Positions 1 to 8,107 of a stretch of 64,000 bases of DNA are shown here, piece after piece. Below the pieces are notes generated by a model, which was given only the letters and a program-made list of their open reading frames with translations, was not told the DNA's origin and did no database searches. The position numbers were made by a program, and so were the translations under genes. Source of the stretch: Bog-473 sp963738135 (GTDB lineage Bacteria; Actinomycetota; Acidimicrobiia; Acidimicrobiales; RAAP-2); contig CAVTVK010000003.1 in assembly GCA_963738135.1 (NCBI GenBank), positions 496,001-560,000 of the forward strand. The letters are read 5' to 3'. How positions within the stretch are numbered: position 1 is the stretch's first letter; every line of letters begins with the position of its first letter.

Positions 1-1083
1 TCGTTGATGCGCGGCGGCTACAACACCGAGGCCCTGGCGTGGCGCGACTGGTTGCTACGCGCCGTGGCCGGCGACGTCTCGAAGCTGCAGATCATGTACG
101 GGCCGGGCGGGGAGCGCCGGCTCGACGAGTGGGAGGCCGACTGGCTCCCGGGCTACGAAGGCTCGGCACCGGTCCGGATCGGCAATGCGGCGTCGGGCCA
201 GTACCAGCTCGACGTCTACGGCGAGGTCATGTCGGCTCTGTACTCGTCGGCCAAGGCCGAGGGCGTCCACAGCCGAGCCGCCTGGGGCCTGCAGCGCCAG
301 CTGGTCGCGTTCCTCGCAAAGGGATGGCAGGAACCCGACGACGGCATCTGGGAGGTACGCGGACCCCGGCGGCACTTCACCCACTCGAAGGTCATGGCCT
401 GGGTGGCTGTCGATCGGGCGGTCCGCACCCTGGAGGAGTGGCCTGACCTCGAAGGGCCGCTCGACGATTGGCGCACCTTGCGGGACGACATGTTCACCGA
501 GATCTGCGACAAGGGCTACAACAAGAAGGTCGGCGCCTTCACCCAGTACTACGGGTCGGACGACCTCGACGCCAGCGTGCTCATGATCCCCCTGGTCGAC
601 TTCCTGCCCGCCACCGACCCTCGCGTGGTGAGCACGATCGAAGCAGTGCAGCGGGAGCTCATGGACCATGGCTTCGTGCTGCGCTACCGCACCACCGACG
701 ACGGTGCCGTCGACGGGCTCACGGGCCGGGAGGGCGCCTTCTTGGCCTGCTCCTTCTGGATGGTCGATTGCCTGCACATGATCGGGCGGGCGGAGGAAGC
801 CGAGGAGCTCTTCGAGCGCCTCCTGGCCCTGCGCAACGACCTGGGGCTGCTGTCGGAGGAGTACGAGCCCCTGGCCGGCCGCCTCGTCGGCAACTTCCCA
901 CAGGCGTTCTCGCACGTGTCGTTGATCAACTCGGCCTTCCGCCTCAGTGGCAACGATCCGCTGAGCCTGGTCGACGACGGGTCGCGGCTGCTGGTCGACA
1001 ACACGCTCACCTCGGCCAGCGTCGGCCGAATGAAGCGGATCGGACGCGCCGCCGTCCACCGCCGCAGCGGCGCAGCCCGTTGA
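1..1083 (+). CDS. Glycoside hydrolase family 15 protein, C-terminal part
   Basis: The reading frame is open at the left window edge, so the gene is 5' partial and about 360 C-terminal residues are visible. They match the (alpha/alpha)6-barrel catalytic domain of GH15 enzymes (glucoamylase or trehalase type). The signature DDGIWEVRGPRRHFTHSK carries the general-acid glutamate, and LLSEEYEP followed by GNFPQAFSH carries the second catalytic glutamate near the C-terminus. GH15 proteins of this unfused bacterial type usually act in the cytoplasm on trehalose, maltose or short alpha-glucans; the exact substrate cannot be read from this fragment. It lies 22 nt upstream of an MBL-fold hydrolase on the same strand, so the two may be co-transcribed. 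Confidence 0.9.
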   Translation, partial: SLMRGGYNTEALAWRDWLLRAVAGDVSKLQIMYGPGGERRLDEWEADWLPGYEGSAPVRIGNAASGQYQLDVYGEVMSALYSSAKAEGVHSRAAWGLQRQLVAFLAKGWQEPDDGIWEVRGPRRHFTHSKVMAWVAVDRAVRTLEEWPDLEGPLDDWRTLRDDMFTEICDKGYNKKVGAFTQYYGSDDLDASVLMIPLVDFLPATDPRVVSTIEAVQRELMDHGFVLRYRTTDDGAVDGLTGREGAFLACSFWMVDCLHMIGRAEEAEELFERLLALRNDLGLLSEEYEPLAGRLVGNFPQAFSHVSLINSAFRLSGNDPLSLVDDGSRLLVDNTLTSASVGRMKRIGRAAVHRRSGAAR

Positions 1084-1105
1084 GGAACTGCAGGGTGGAC
1101 GCGCC

Positions 1106-2125
1106 ATGAGCGGGACCCACGCGCACGGCGGCCGCGCCCACCGCCACGCCGCTGCGGGTCTGCACGTGCACGACCCGGCGAGCGGCGAAGCCGTCCCGGC
1201 CGTTCCGCCGCCGCGCGCCATCGCTCCGGGCGTGCTCGAGATCGACACCAGGCTCGGCGGCTGGGAGCACGTCACCGCCGGCTACCTGATTGAGGGCCCG
1301 GCGCCGGTGCTCATCGAGACGGGGAGCCAAACCTCGGTCCCGGTGCTGCTGGCCGCACTCGACCAGATCGGAGTTGGTCCGGCCGAGCTGGCCGGGGTCG
1401 CCGTGACCCACATCCATCTGGACCACGCCGGCGGCGTCGGCGATGTCGCCCGCGCCTTTCCCGCCGCCAAGGTCTATGTGCACGAGAAGGGGGCCCGGCA
1501 CCTGGCTGACCCCACCCGCCTCATCGACTCCGCGGCACGGGTGTACGGCCCGCTCCTCGACTCGCTCTACGGCCGGCTCGACCCCACGCCCTCGGAGCGG
1601 CTCCACGTGCTCGAGGACGGGGAGGAGATCACGGTCGGCCCCGGCCGGAGCCTCACAGCGGTGGACTCGCCCGGGCACGCCAAGCACCACGTGGGATTGC
1701 ACGACTCGCTGAGCGGCGTCCTCTTCGCCGGCGATGCGGTCGGCGTGAAGCTGCCCGACGGCGGCGTCCTGCGGCCCGCGACCCCGCCGCCCGACTTCGA
1801 CCTCGCCCAGGCGTTGGACTCTCTGGCCAAGTTCGCCGCCCGGCGACCGTCGGGTATCGCCCTGGCGCATTACGGCCTGCTGGAGCAACCCGAAGAGCTC
1901 CTGGCCGTGGCCACCGAGACGCTCCGCCTATGGGCCGAGACGGCGGAGAAGGCCTACCGCGAGGGAGCCGACATCGCCGACGCGCTGTCAGATCGCTTCG
2001 ACCCGCTCCTGGGGGACATCGACGAGGCGCACAAGGAGAAGCTCGACATCATGAATGGTGTCCACTCCAACGCGGCGGGGTTCCGCCGCTGGCTCGAGGG
2101 GCGCGACTCCGCCAACGCGAACTGA
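1106..2125 (+). CDS. MBL-fold metallo-hydrolase
   Basis: This 339-residue protein has the metallo-beta-lactamase fold. The metal-binding motif THIHLDHAGG gives H102, H104, D106 and H107, with further ligands likely in the GHAKHH and FAGDAVG segments. The first 35 residues are rich in His, Gly and Ala and look like a disordered or metal-binding extension before the domain proper (from about GVLEIDT). The C-terminal third (about residues 235-335) is helical and follows the pattern of actinobacterial hydrolases of unknown substrate. ATG at 1106 is the first start in frame and lies 22 nt after the GH15 stop. Substrate unknown. Confidence 0.85.
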   Translation: MSGTHAHGGRAHRHAAAGLHVHDPASGEAVPAVPPPRAIAPGVLEIDTRLGGWEHVTAGYLIEGPAPVLIETGSQTSVPVLLAALDQIGVGPAELAGVAVTHIHLDHAGGVGDVARAFPAAKVYVHEKGARHLADPTRLIDSAARVYGPLLDSLYGRLDPTPSERLHVLEDGEEITVGPGRSLTAVDSPGHAKHHVGLHDSLSGVLFAGDAVGVKLPDGGVLRPATPPPDFDLAQALDSLAKFAARRPSGIALAHYGLLEQPEELLAVATETLRLWAETAEKAYREGADIADALSDRFDPLLGDIDEAHKEKLDIMNGVHSNAAGFRRWLEGRDSANAN

Positions 2126-2168
2126 GGAACGCCGCGACCCGCCTGTCGGGTGGTTCAGCGCTGGGACG

Positions 2169-2441
2169 TCACACCACGAGTTTGGCGCGCAGCTCCTCCT
2201 GGCGGATTTCGAAGTCGTCGAGGGAGATGCGGCCTTCGGCCAGGTCCTCGTGCAGTGCGGCGAACTCTTCGAGCAGGCGCGTCTGGTCGACCTCGTCGGC
2301 CGAAGGGGAGGGGTCAGCCTGCTCGCTCGCCGCTGCCTTGTCCTCCTTACGCGAAATGCGGTCATCCATCTTGGCCTTGGCCCGGTCCTTCTTGGCCTGG
2401 TCGCGCTGCAATTTTCCAAATGTCGAACGTGCGCGTGCCAC
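2169..2441 (-). CDS. Small basic/acidic protein with SHOCT-like C-terminus
   Basis: A 90-residue protein. The first 40 residues are very basic (repeated Lys/Arg/Asp, KKDRAKAKMDDRISRKEDK) and likely helical. The last 35 (LLEEFAALHEDLAEGRISL... then DDFEIRQEELRAKL) resemble the short helical SHOCT-type motif in which leucine-rich helices flank a Gly-x-I-(T/S)-x-(E/D)-E-(F/Y) turn. No signal peptide or membrane segment is seen. It is convergent with the MBL gene (43 nt apart) and sits downstream of the tRNA-Ser genes. Function unknown; the codon pattern and opposite-strand isolation support a real gene. Confidence 0.6.
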   Translation of the reverse strand: MARARSTFGKLQRDQAKKDRAKAKMDDRISRKEDKAAASEQADPSPSADEVDQTRLLEEFAALHEDLAEGRISLDDFEIRQEELRAKLVV

Positions 2442-2552
2442 GGTTCACTCCTTTCCGGCCGCAGGGCAGCGACCAGGTGCTGCCGGCAAGGCGCTTGCCC
2501 TGCCGCTGTTCTTGCCGCACCCGCCTGTGCGGTGGGCCTCTTCGGCCCCGAG

Positions 2553-2635
2553 CGGAGGAGGTGGGATGTGAACCCCCGGAACTCATGAGCACCCCGGTTC
2601 TCAGACCGCGGCGCGCCGAGCACCTTTCATCCTCC
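2553..2635 (-). pseudogene. tRNA-Ser-like element, degenerate
   Basis: On the minus strand this 83-nt stretch has the outline of a class II tRNA. An acceptor-like stem (GGAGGAT against CTCCTCC, 6 of 7 paired) ends in a G discriminator. The T-arm is nearly that of the two intact serine tRNAs here, but the conserved T-loop A is replaced (TTCACAT instead of TTCAAAT). The variable arm can fold on CTCATGAG. The anticodon arm CGGT-CTGAGA-ACCG has only a 6-nt loop; one extra T would give a TGA (Ser) anticodon. Either a decayed tRNA or a real tRNA-Ser with a one-base sequence error. Confidence 0.35.
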
Positions 2636-2739
2636 CTGACCTGCTACTTCTTGCCACCTTCACCCCGGAATCGGGGATTTCGCGCCGGAAGCGCACCCCA
2701 GGTATGGGTCTCGACCGGCCCCGGCAGTCTACCGGGCAG

Positions 2740-2824
2740 CGGAGCGGGTGGGATTTGAACCCACGGTGGCTTGCACCACACAACTTTTCGAGAGTTGCAC
2801 CTTCGGCCGCTCGGACACCGCTCC
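2740..2824 (-). tRNA. tRNA-Ser(CGA)
   Basis: An 85-nt class II tRNA with acceptor GGAGCGG/CCGCTCC, anticodon stem CAACT/AGTTG with loop CTCGAAA (anticodon CGA), a long variable arm, T-loop TTCAAAT and G discriminator. CCA is not encoded. Confidence 0.93.
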
Positions 2825-2990
2825 GTCGGAGAGTCTACCGAAGGCCCTCTATGGCCCCCATGCAGCAATTTGAGGGGACCTGACCGGGCCCAAGCGCCTC
2901 GAGAAGGGCCGAGGCCGGTCGTTCCGGGCCTCGTGGCAGGGCGGGCGTGCCATCTTCACCTGTGAAGCCGGCCGGTCGGGCTCGGTCCAA

Positions 2991-3040
2991 GTTCTCGTGG
3001 CGGTGAGGTCTCGTGGCGGTGAGGTCTCGTGGCGCCGAAG
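2991..3040 (+). repeat. Short tandem repeat, about 16-nt unit
   Basis: The unit GTCTCGTGGCGGTGAG occurs about two and a half times in direct succession; the last copy diverges after CTCGTGGCG. It lies between tRNA-Ser(CGA) and the 3' end of the quinoprotein-like gene, about 20 nt past that gene's stop codon. No function is evident. Confidence 0.7.
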
Positions 3041-3059
3041 GACGAGCAGCCGCCTTCGT

Positions 3060-4631
3060 TCACCCGGCGGGGAGTCGCAGCGCCAGGATCGTCGGCGGCT
3101 TGGCATCGCCGACCGGGACGACGACGGTTCGGCCGGACACCGACATCCAACCGTCGATGCCGCCCGGCGCCTGCAGCTTCCACAGGATCCGGCCCGACGA
3201 CATGGACAGGCCGATGATCGAACCCTGAAGCGTTGCCGTGAGGACGACATCGTTGACCAGGGTCACGCCACCGGTTGGGTCACCGGGGATCCGGGTGTCC
3301 CACAGGGTGCGTCCGGTGCGGCCGTCGATCGCCACCACCTGCCCGCGCATGGTCCCCGTCTTTCCCCCGAAGTACTCCATCTGGTCGGGATACAGCGTGT
3401 CCGGCGCGTTGAGCGACGCCACGAACACCTTCCCGCGGGCGGACGCGGGCGGGGTGAGCACGCCACCGAAGGTCCCGGGCAGGATCTTCGTCGGGCCCGT
3501 GAGCGCCTTGAGGGTGTCGTTCCTGTGGATGCCGACGTCGGTGCGCCAAAGCTGTTTGCCGGTTGACGGATTCATCCCGATGACGAAACCGCCCTTCCCC
3601 GTCCCCACGACGACCGAGGTGGCCGGGCGCCCCTGGGCCGCCGGCACCGGGACCACCATGGTGTGGACGAAGTCGCGGTCGAAGAGGTCATGGGGCGTGG
3701 CCTGGAGATACCAGACCAGCTTTCCCGTGCGGATGTTCAGCGCGACGGTCGAGTCGGTATAGAGGTTCAGCCCCGGCCGGCTGGTCCCGTTCGGGTACTG
3801 GGTCGTGCCGACGAATGGTGCCGGGTTCGCGATGCCGACGTAGAGCATGCCGCTCATCGGCGCGAAGGCCGGCGGGTACCACGAGCCCCCGCCGGAGTTG
3901 ACCGAAGGATTGCCCCAGAGCGTCGCCGACGCGACGGTGTCGAAGTCCCACAGCAGCGCGCCGGATGTTTCGTCGACGGCGTCGATGTAGCCCCGGTCGC
4001 CGCCGATGTAGATCCCTTTCGTGCTCACCGGCACGGTTGACGCGATCACCTCACGTCCGACGACTTGTGGCTGCACGTCGATCCCGTCCGTCGTGGTGTG
4101 GGTCAGCGGGGTCGACCAGAGCGGGGCCCCAGTCGTCTCGTCGAGCGCGAAGAGCGAGGTCGGGGTGACGCCGAACACCTTGCCCCACCCGACTGCGATC
4201 CCCTCCGGGCCGACGGAGAATCCGTTCGACGGCGACTTCCACTCGACGTGCCCGCTCTGGAGGTCGATATCGAAGACCTCGCCGACCGCATCCTCTATGA
4301 AGGCGGAGCGCCCGACCACGATGGGCGAGGTGGGCAGGCCGCCGCTGGCCGTGACCTTCCAGGCGGTGGTGAGGCGCCTGAGGTTGGCGGCGTCGATGGG
4401 CGAGGCGGTCGCCTGGCGCGAGTTCGATGGGTCGTGGTTGGGGTACGGCCACGACGCCGCTCCGGCGTGCGCCTCGGGCGGGACCGGCAGGCGGCGAGCT
4501 CTCGTGGATGCCGCGCCGCTCACCGCGGTTGAGGCCAGGAGCGCGACCACCATGGCGCCGCCCGCCAGCCAGCGCCAGAACGCCTTGGCAGAGTCGCCGT
4601 GGTCGCGGGCTGACGTCCAGTCCCGGCTCAT
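3060..4631 (-). CDS. Secreted PQQ-type beta-propeller (quinoprotein dehydrogenase-like)
   Basis: The 523-residue product begins with a basic segment and a hydrophobic stretch (about residues 22-42) that acts as a signal peptide or anchor. It then carries repeated propeller blades with the tryptophan-docking pattern (A-x-D-x-x-T-G-x-x-x-W), for example ALDETTGAPLW, AVDETSGALLW, ALNIRTGKLVWY, GMNPSTGKQLWR and AIDGRTGRTLWD. The segment WYLQATPHDLFDRD resembles the W-x-x-Q-x-x-P-H-D-x-W-D motif of PQQ-dependent alcohol dehydrogenases. That favours a periplasmic or surface quinoprotein over a BamB scaffold, which a monoderm would not need. The start overlaps the end of tadA by 4 nt, so the two are translationally coupled. 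Cofactor and substrate are not proven. Confidence 0.8.
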   Translation of the reverse strand: MSRDWTSARDHGDSAKAFWRWLAGGAMVVALLASTAVSGAASTRARRLPVPPEAHAGAASWPYPNHDPSNSRQATASPIDAANLRRLTTAWKVTASGGLPTSPIVVGRSAFIEDAVGEVFDIDLQSGHVEWKSPSNGFSVGPEGIAVGWGKVFGVTPTSLFALDETTGAPLWSTPLTHTTTDGIDVQPQVVGREVIASTVPVSTKGIYIGGDRGYIDAVDETSGALLWDFDTVASATLWGNPSVNSGGGSWYPPAFAPMSGMLYVGIANPAPFVGTTQYPNGTSRPGLNLYTDSTVALNIRTGKLVWYLQATPHDLFDRDFVHTMVVPVPAAQGRPATSVVVGTGKGGFVIGMNPSTGKQLWRTDVGIHRNDTLKALTGPTKILPGTFGGVLTPPASARGKVFVASLNAPDTLYPDQMEYFGGKTGTMRGQVVAIDGRTGRTLWDTRIPGDPTGGVTLVNDVVLTATLQGSIIGLSMSSGRILWKLQAPGGIDGWMSVSGRTVVVPVGDAKPPTILALRLPAG

Positions 4632-5137
4632 CTGTCTTCACCTGCCCCGTCTTTACCTGCGCCGGACGGAGGTGCGACGGCAGCCCGATCCGCTCGTTTG
4701 TCGGCGAAGAAGGACGTCAGCAGCTCCCCGCACGCGGCGGAATCCACACCCCCGGTGACCGCGAGCTCATGGTTCAGCCGCGGGTCCGCGCAGAGGTTGT
4801 AGAGCGTGCCGCACGCTCCCGCCCGGGGGTCGCTGGCGCCGAAGACCACCCGGTTCACCCTGGCCGCGACGAGCGCGCCGGCGCACATCGGGCACGGCTC
4901 GAGTGTGACCACCAATGTCACGGTTGAGAGACGCCACTCGCCCACGGCGGCAGCGGCATCGCGCAGGGCCAGGATCTCGGCGTGCGCCGTCGGGTCGCCG
5001 GCCGCCTCGCGTTCGTTGTGTCGGGCCGCCACGATTCTCCCGCCGATGAGCGCGACCGCGCCGACCGGCACCTCCCCCTCGTCGGCGGCCAGCCGCGCTT
5101 CCGCCAGGGCGAGGCGCATGGCGGCCTGGTCGTTCAA
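4628..5137 (-). CDS. tadA: tRNA-specific adenosine deaminase
   Basis: TadA converts adenosine 34 of tRNA-Arg(ACG) to inosine in the cytoplasm. The 169-residue protein has the cytidine/deoxycytidylate-deaminase zinc site: H52-A53-E54 (zinc ligand and proton shuttle) and P81-C82-P83-M84-C85. The NERE segment and the stretch AGACGTLYNLCADPRLNH are typical of TadA. The listed start is TTG at 5137; ATG at 5119 (residue 7) is an alternative and no strong ribosome site decides between them. It precedes the quinoprotein gene with a 4-nt overlap. The last 20 residues are a low-complexity Ala/Gly/Asp tail. Confidence 0.92.
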   Translation of the reverse strand: MNDQAAMRLALAEARLAADEGEVPVGAVALIGGRIVAARHNEREAAGDPTAHAEILALRDAAAAVGEWRLSTVTLVVTLEPCPMCAGALVAARVNRVVFGASDPRAGACGTLYNLCADPRLNHELAVTGGVDSAACGELLTSFFADKRADRAAVAPPSGAGKDGAGEDR

Positions 5138-5161
5138 GGGTATGGAGGGGTCAGCTGGCGC

Positions 5162-5197
5162 GATGGCCCCAGTATGCGGGGTCGCACCAGCCCCGGG
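5162..5197 (-). repeat. Copy 1 of a duplicated intergenic segment (second copy at 6168-6201)
   Basis: GATG(G)CCCCAGTATGCG is shared by both copies, followed by similar sequence (GGGTCGCACCAGCCCCGG here, AGGTCAGCACCCCGG in the other). On the minus strand both copies read GCATACTGGGGC and lie just downstream of one of the two paralogous membrane-protein genes. CATACT could serve as a -10 box for the next minus-strand gene (tadA here, the 5225-5932 gene at the other copy). The pairing suggests that gene plus downstream flank were duplicated together. Confidence 0.5.
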
Positions 5198-5224
5198 TAG
5201 TCCGGCGGCAGCGCCGCGGCCGAC

Positions 5225-5932
5225 TCAGGTTTGCGAGGTCTGCAGTCGCTGCTGCAGGTTGGCGAGGGTCGTCTGCAGCTGTGCGGCGTCACGGCCGAAC
5301 TCAATGAGGTACGAGCCGAGCCGCAGGGACGGCAAACCATTCACGGTGCCCAGGAACTGCACGTCCCGCGTCACCAGGACATGGGCCCTGACAGCAGCGG
5401 TCCGGATCGCCGCTGGAACGGCGGTCTCGGCCAACACCTTCTTGTACTGCTGCAGCGAGGCCACATAGGGATTGATCACGCCGGCCACGGTCACGGGCGT
5501 GGGAAGGCTGGTCAGCGCATGGAGTTTCAAGACCGCCGACGCCGTCGCTCCATCGGCTGTGTCGGTCGCCGTCCGCAGCCGCGTCAGGTCGCCGGAGGCG
5601 ACGGTCGAGGTCGATTTGGCGGCCGGAACCGTGGGGGTGCTGCTCGGATGATCGAGCGAGGTCACGATGACCGCCGCCGCGATGAACGCCACGAGGAGGG
5701 CCATCACCACGGTGGTCGTCCTGAGCGCAGGGCTCCGATGCCTGGAACGATGCAGCGCCTTCGTGCCGGGGCCGGGTCGGCGTGGCGGCGTCGCCTCGCT
5801 GGCGAGTTCCCACTGGGCGTCGGGCCACGCTCCCGCCGTCGCTGCGGCATCCCAGTTTGGGATCCGTGGCGGCTCGACCCGTGGCTCGGGTGGAAAGACC
5901 GGTTCGGGCGGCCAGATCGGCTCGGGTGGCAT
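5225..5932 (-). CDS. Single-pass membrane protein, paralogue A of a tandem pair
   Basis: A 235-residue protein of unknown function. Residues 1-24 are a proline/glutamate repeat (P-P-E-P units), followed by a basic stretch and one membrane span at about 73-92. The extracellular C-terminal domain (about 110-235) is helical and shares two motifs with the neighbouring gene at 6234-7826: VINPYVASLQQY and, near the C-terminus, DVQFLGTVNGLPSLRLGSYL ending in a leucine/glutamine helix. This indicates a tandem duplication. ATG at 5932 is the first start codon in its frame, though the frame stays open and Ser/Pro/Glu-rich for nearly 300 nt upstream without ATG, GTG or TTG, so the N-terminus may be longer. 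I recognise no known family. Confidence 0.65.
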   Translation of the reverse strand: MPPEPIWPPEPVFPPEPRVEPPRIPNWDAAATAGAWPDAQWELASEATPPRRPGPGTKALHRSRHRSPALRTTTVVMALLVAFIAAAVIVTSLDHPSSTPTVPAAKSTSTVASGDLTRLRTATDTADGATASAVLKLHALTSLPTPVTVAGVINPYVASLQQYKKVLAETAVPAAIRTAAVRAHVLVTRDVQFLGTVNGLPSLRLGSYLIEFGRDAAQLQTTLANLQQRLQTSQT

Positions 5933-6233
5933 CGGGTCCCGAGATTCGGTGAACGTGCCCGTTCCGAGCGGTGCCTCTCCCTGGCGCCCTGACTCCGGCT
6001 CTGACTCCGAAGCCTGCGCGGCCGGTGAACCCTGGGTGGAGGAACGAGAGATGCCGGGGCTCGGTTCAGCCGGGTTGGCCTGGGTCGGCGCCTTCTGCGT
6101 CCAGCGCCTTGGCCGCGGCGGGTCGGGGCTGTTCTCGTTGCTCAGCGAGGTGGAGGTGTCGGTGGCGATGCCCCAGTATGCGAGGTCAGCACCCCGGTTG
6201 GAAAGTGCCCAGGCCAGTCGGCCCCGGCGGACC
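5933..6233. other. Gap between the two paralogous membrane-protein genes
   Basis: About 300 nt. It contains the second copy of the duplicated flank (6168-6201) and, on the minus strand, a frame in phase with the 5225-5932 gene that encodes a Ser/Pro/Glu/Gln-rich stretch without a usable start. No RNA gene or terminator is apparent. Confidence 0.5.
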
Positions 6234-7826
6234 TCAGGACGCCGATCTCGGCAGGTTCTGCTCCAGCCTGCTGAGGGTTGTCTGCAGGCGGGTGGCGTCG
6301 CTGTCGAACTGGGCCAGGTAGGCGCCGAGTTGCGCCGCCGGCAGTCCGTCGATGGTCTCGAGGAATTGCAGATCCTGGCGCAGTTGCGCCTTGGCGCTGG
6401 CCGCCGCCGGTCGCGCCGCCGCCGGCACCTTGCTTCCGGACAGGACGTTCTCGTAGAGCTGCAACGACGAGATGTACGGGTTGATCACCGTCTCGACGTT
6501 GGTCGGCGTCGGGAAGGCGGTCAGCGAGGTGAGGCCCACGCTGGCCGCAGTGGTGGCGGAGTCGATGGAGTCGGTGGCTGACTGGAGCCGGGCCGCGTCC
6601 GATGAGGGCGACGCAGCGGGAGCGGTGTGGGTGGGCGGGCGCGCCGTCGCCGGAGCCGTCGCCGTCACCGTGTCCGTTGGATGGTGCAGCGCACGCACGG
6701 CCACCAACGCGACGACCGCCACGAGGAAGAGGCTGGCCAGCACGACGGTTGCGACGAAGACCCGGCTTCGCTTCGTGTGTCCACCGGTTGCCTCGCCGTC
6801 CTCAGCCTCTCCTGGCTCTCCAGACATGAGATCCGACTCGGACTCGATCGCAGTGCTGTCCTCTCCTGGCCCCGTCGGGGCGGTCGCCCACGTCGGTTCG
6901 AGCTCCGGTGGCGTCATCGGTGCCGACTCGACCGCCCAGACCGAGGCCGCTGCGGCCTCTGGTTCCGCGAGCGGCGAGAAGGGTTCGGGCTCTGGCTCCC
7001 ATTCGAACTCGGGTGCCAATGCGAACTCGGGTGCCAATTCGAACTCGGGTGCCGGTCCCGGATCGGGTGTGGCCACGAACAGCGCTTCGGGTTGCTGGTC
7101 TTGGTCCCGCTGCGATTGGACCTCGGTCTCGGGTTCCAGATCCGGTTCCGCAGCGAACGAAACCGCCGACCCCCACTGGGGTTCGAAGTCCGGCTCCTCG
7201 TCGATGTCCACCACGATCGTCGTCGCCGGCCCGTCGTCGGCCGGCTCGAGTTGGTGGAAGGGCCCGAGCTCGTCGGTCGGCTCGGGATCGTCTGTCGACG
7301 CGAGGTCGGAGACGCGGTCCGTCTCCGTCTCCGTCTCCGGCTCGGGCTCCGGCTCCAACTCCGGGTCGGGCGCCGAGACGAGCACCAACCCGCCGGTGAA
7401 CACGGCGGTCTCTGGCTCCGGCTCCGGATCCGGCTCCAATTCCGGCTCCAACTCCGGCCCGGGCTCGGGGGCGATGCTCGACACTGAGTCCTGGACCGCG
7501 ACCAGCTCGGCCTCGGCCTCGGCCTCAGCGTCGGGGTCGGACACGGCCTCGGCTTCAGGCTCTTCGAAGGAGCGGCGCACGGTGTCGACGATCCGGTCGT
7601 AGGCGGCCCCGGCGCGTGCGCCGTCCTCTGCCCCACTCTCCGGATCGCCGTCCTCGCGGAGGGCCGCTTCCCAATCAAAATCGGAGTCGTCCAGGTCGAG
7701 CTCGGCTTCGTCCTCGAGCGCTGCGGCCTCCGCCTCGATCTCGGCCTCGTCCGGGTCCGGCAGGAACACGTCCCAGTCGAACTCGTCCTCGCCCAACTCG
7801 AAGTCGCCAGTCAGATCGGTTGTCAT
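6234..7826 (-). CDS. Acidic single-pass membrane protein, paralogue B of a tandem pair
   Basis: A 530-residue protein of unknown function. The N-terminal ~350 residues are extremely acidic and of low complexity: Asp/Glu/Ala first, then Glu-Pro tracts such as EPELEPEPEPET. A short basic stop (KRSR) precedes one membrane span at about 355-380. The 150-residue extracellular domain ends the protein and matches its downstream neighbour in VINPYISSLQLYENVL and DLQFLETIDGLPAAQLGAYL. A good ribosome site (GAGGACGG) precedes ATG at 7826. By charge rule the acidic part is cytoplasmic, which would make it an intracellular low-complexity tail with an external sensor or binding domain. Role unknown. Confidence 0.7.
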   Translation of the reverse strand: MTTDLTGDFELGEDEFDWDVFLPDPDEAEIEAEAAALEDEAELDLDDSDFDWEAALREDGDPESGAEDGARAGAAYDRIVDTVRRSFEEPEAEAVSDPDAEAEAEAELVAVQDSVSSIAPEPGPELEPELEPDPEPEPETAVFTGGLVLVSAPDPELEPEPEPETETETDRVSDLASTDDPEPTDELGPFHQLEPADDGPATTIVVDIDEEPDFEPQWGSAVSFAAEPDLEPETEVQSQRDQDQQPEALFVATPDPGPAPEFELAPEFALAPEFEWEPEPEPFSPLAEPEAAAASVWAVESAPMTPPELEPTWATAPTGPGEDSTAIESESDLMSGEPGEAEDGEATGGHTKRSRVFVATVVLASLFLVAVVALVAVRALHHPTDTVTATAPATARPPTHTAPAASPSSDAARLQSATDSIDSATTAASVGLTSLTAFPTPTNVETVINPYISSLQLYENVLSGSKVPAAARPAAASAKAQLRQDLQFLETIDGLPAAQLGAYLAQFDSDATRLQTTLSRLEQNLPRSAS

Positions 7827-8022
7827 TGGTCCGTCCTCACGGTGCGGTGAATCGGAAGTGGAGGACGATGGGGCGCGAGCCGTTCGGAGAAATCAGGCGC
7901 GCCGCCGCGCCGTCGACGAGCGCGGCCTGCCCGCGAGCGGGCGTCGCCGCCTCCGGGTCGAGCCTTGGGTCCACGTAGGGCCTATCGGCCAGGTGCACGC
8001 GCGGGTTGAGTCTGTCTCTGAG

Positions 8023-8107
8023 CGGAGGAGGTGGGATTTGAACCCACGGTTGGTTGCCCAACACACGATTTCCAGTCGTGCCGATTCGGCCGCTCTCGCA
8101 CTCCTCC
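8023..8107 (-). tRNA. tRNA-Ser(GGA)
   Basis: An 85-nt class II tRNA with acceptor GGAGGAG/CTCCTCC, anticodon stem CACGA/TCGTG with loop CTGGAAA (anticodon GGA), a long variable arm, T-loop TTCAAAT and G discriminator; no encoded CCA. Confidence 0.94.

Noticed and set aside
55..1275. 406-codon open frame on the minus strand opposite the GH15 gene
   Set aside because: It is antisense to a protein with clear GH15 catalytic motifs, has no recognisable domain, and its length follows from high GC content.
7837..8003. Short minus-strand frame between the acidic membrane protein gene and tRNA-Ser(GGA)
   Set aside because: It continues antisense through the tRNA in its longest form and has no good start or recognisable product.
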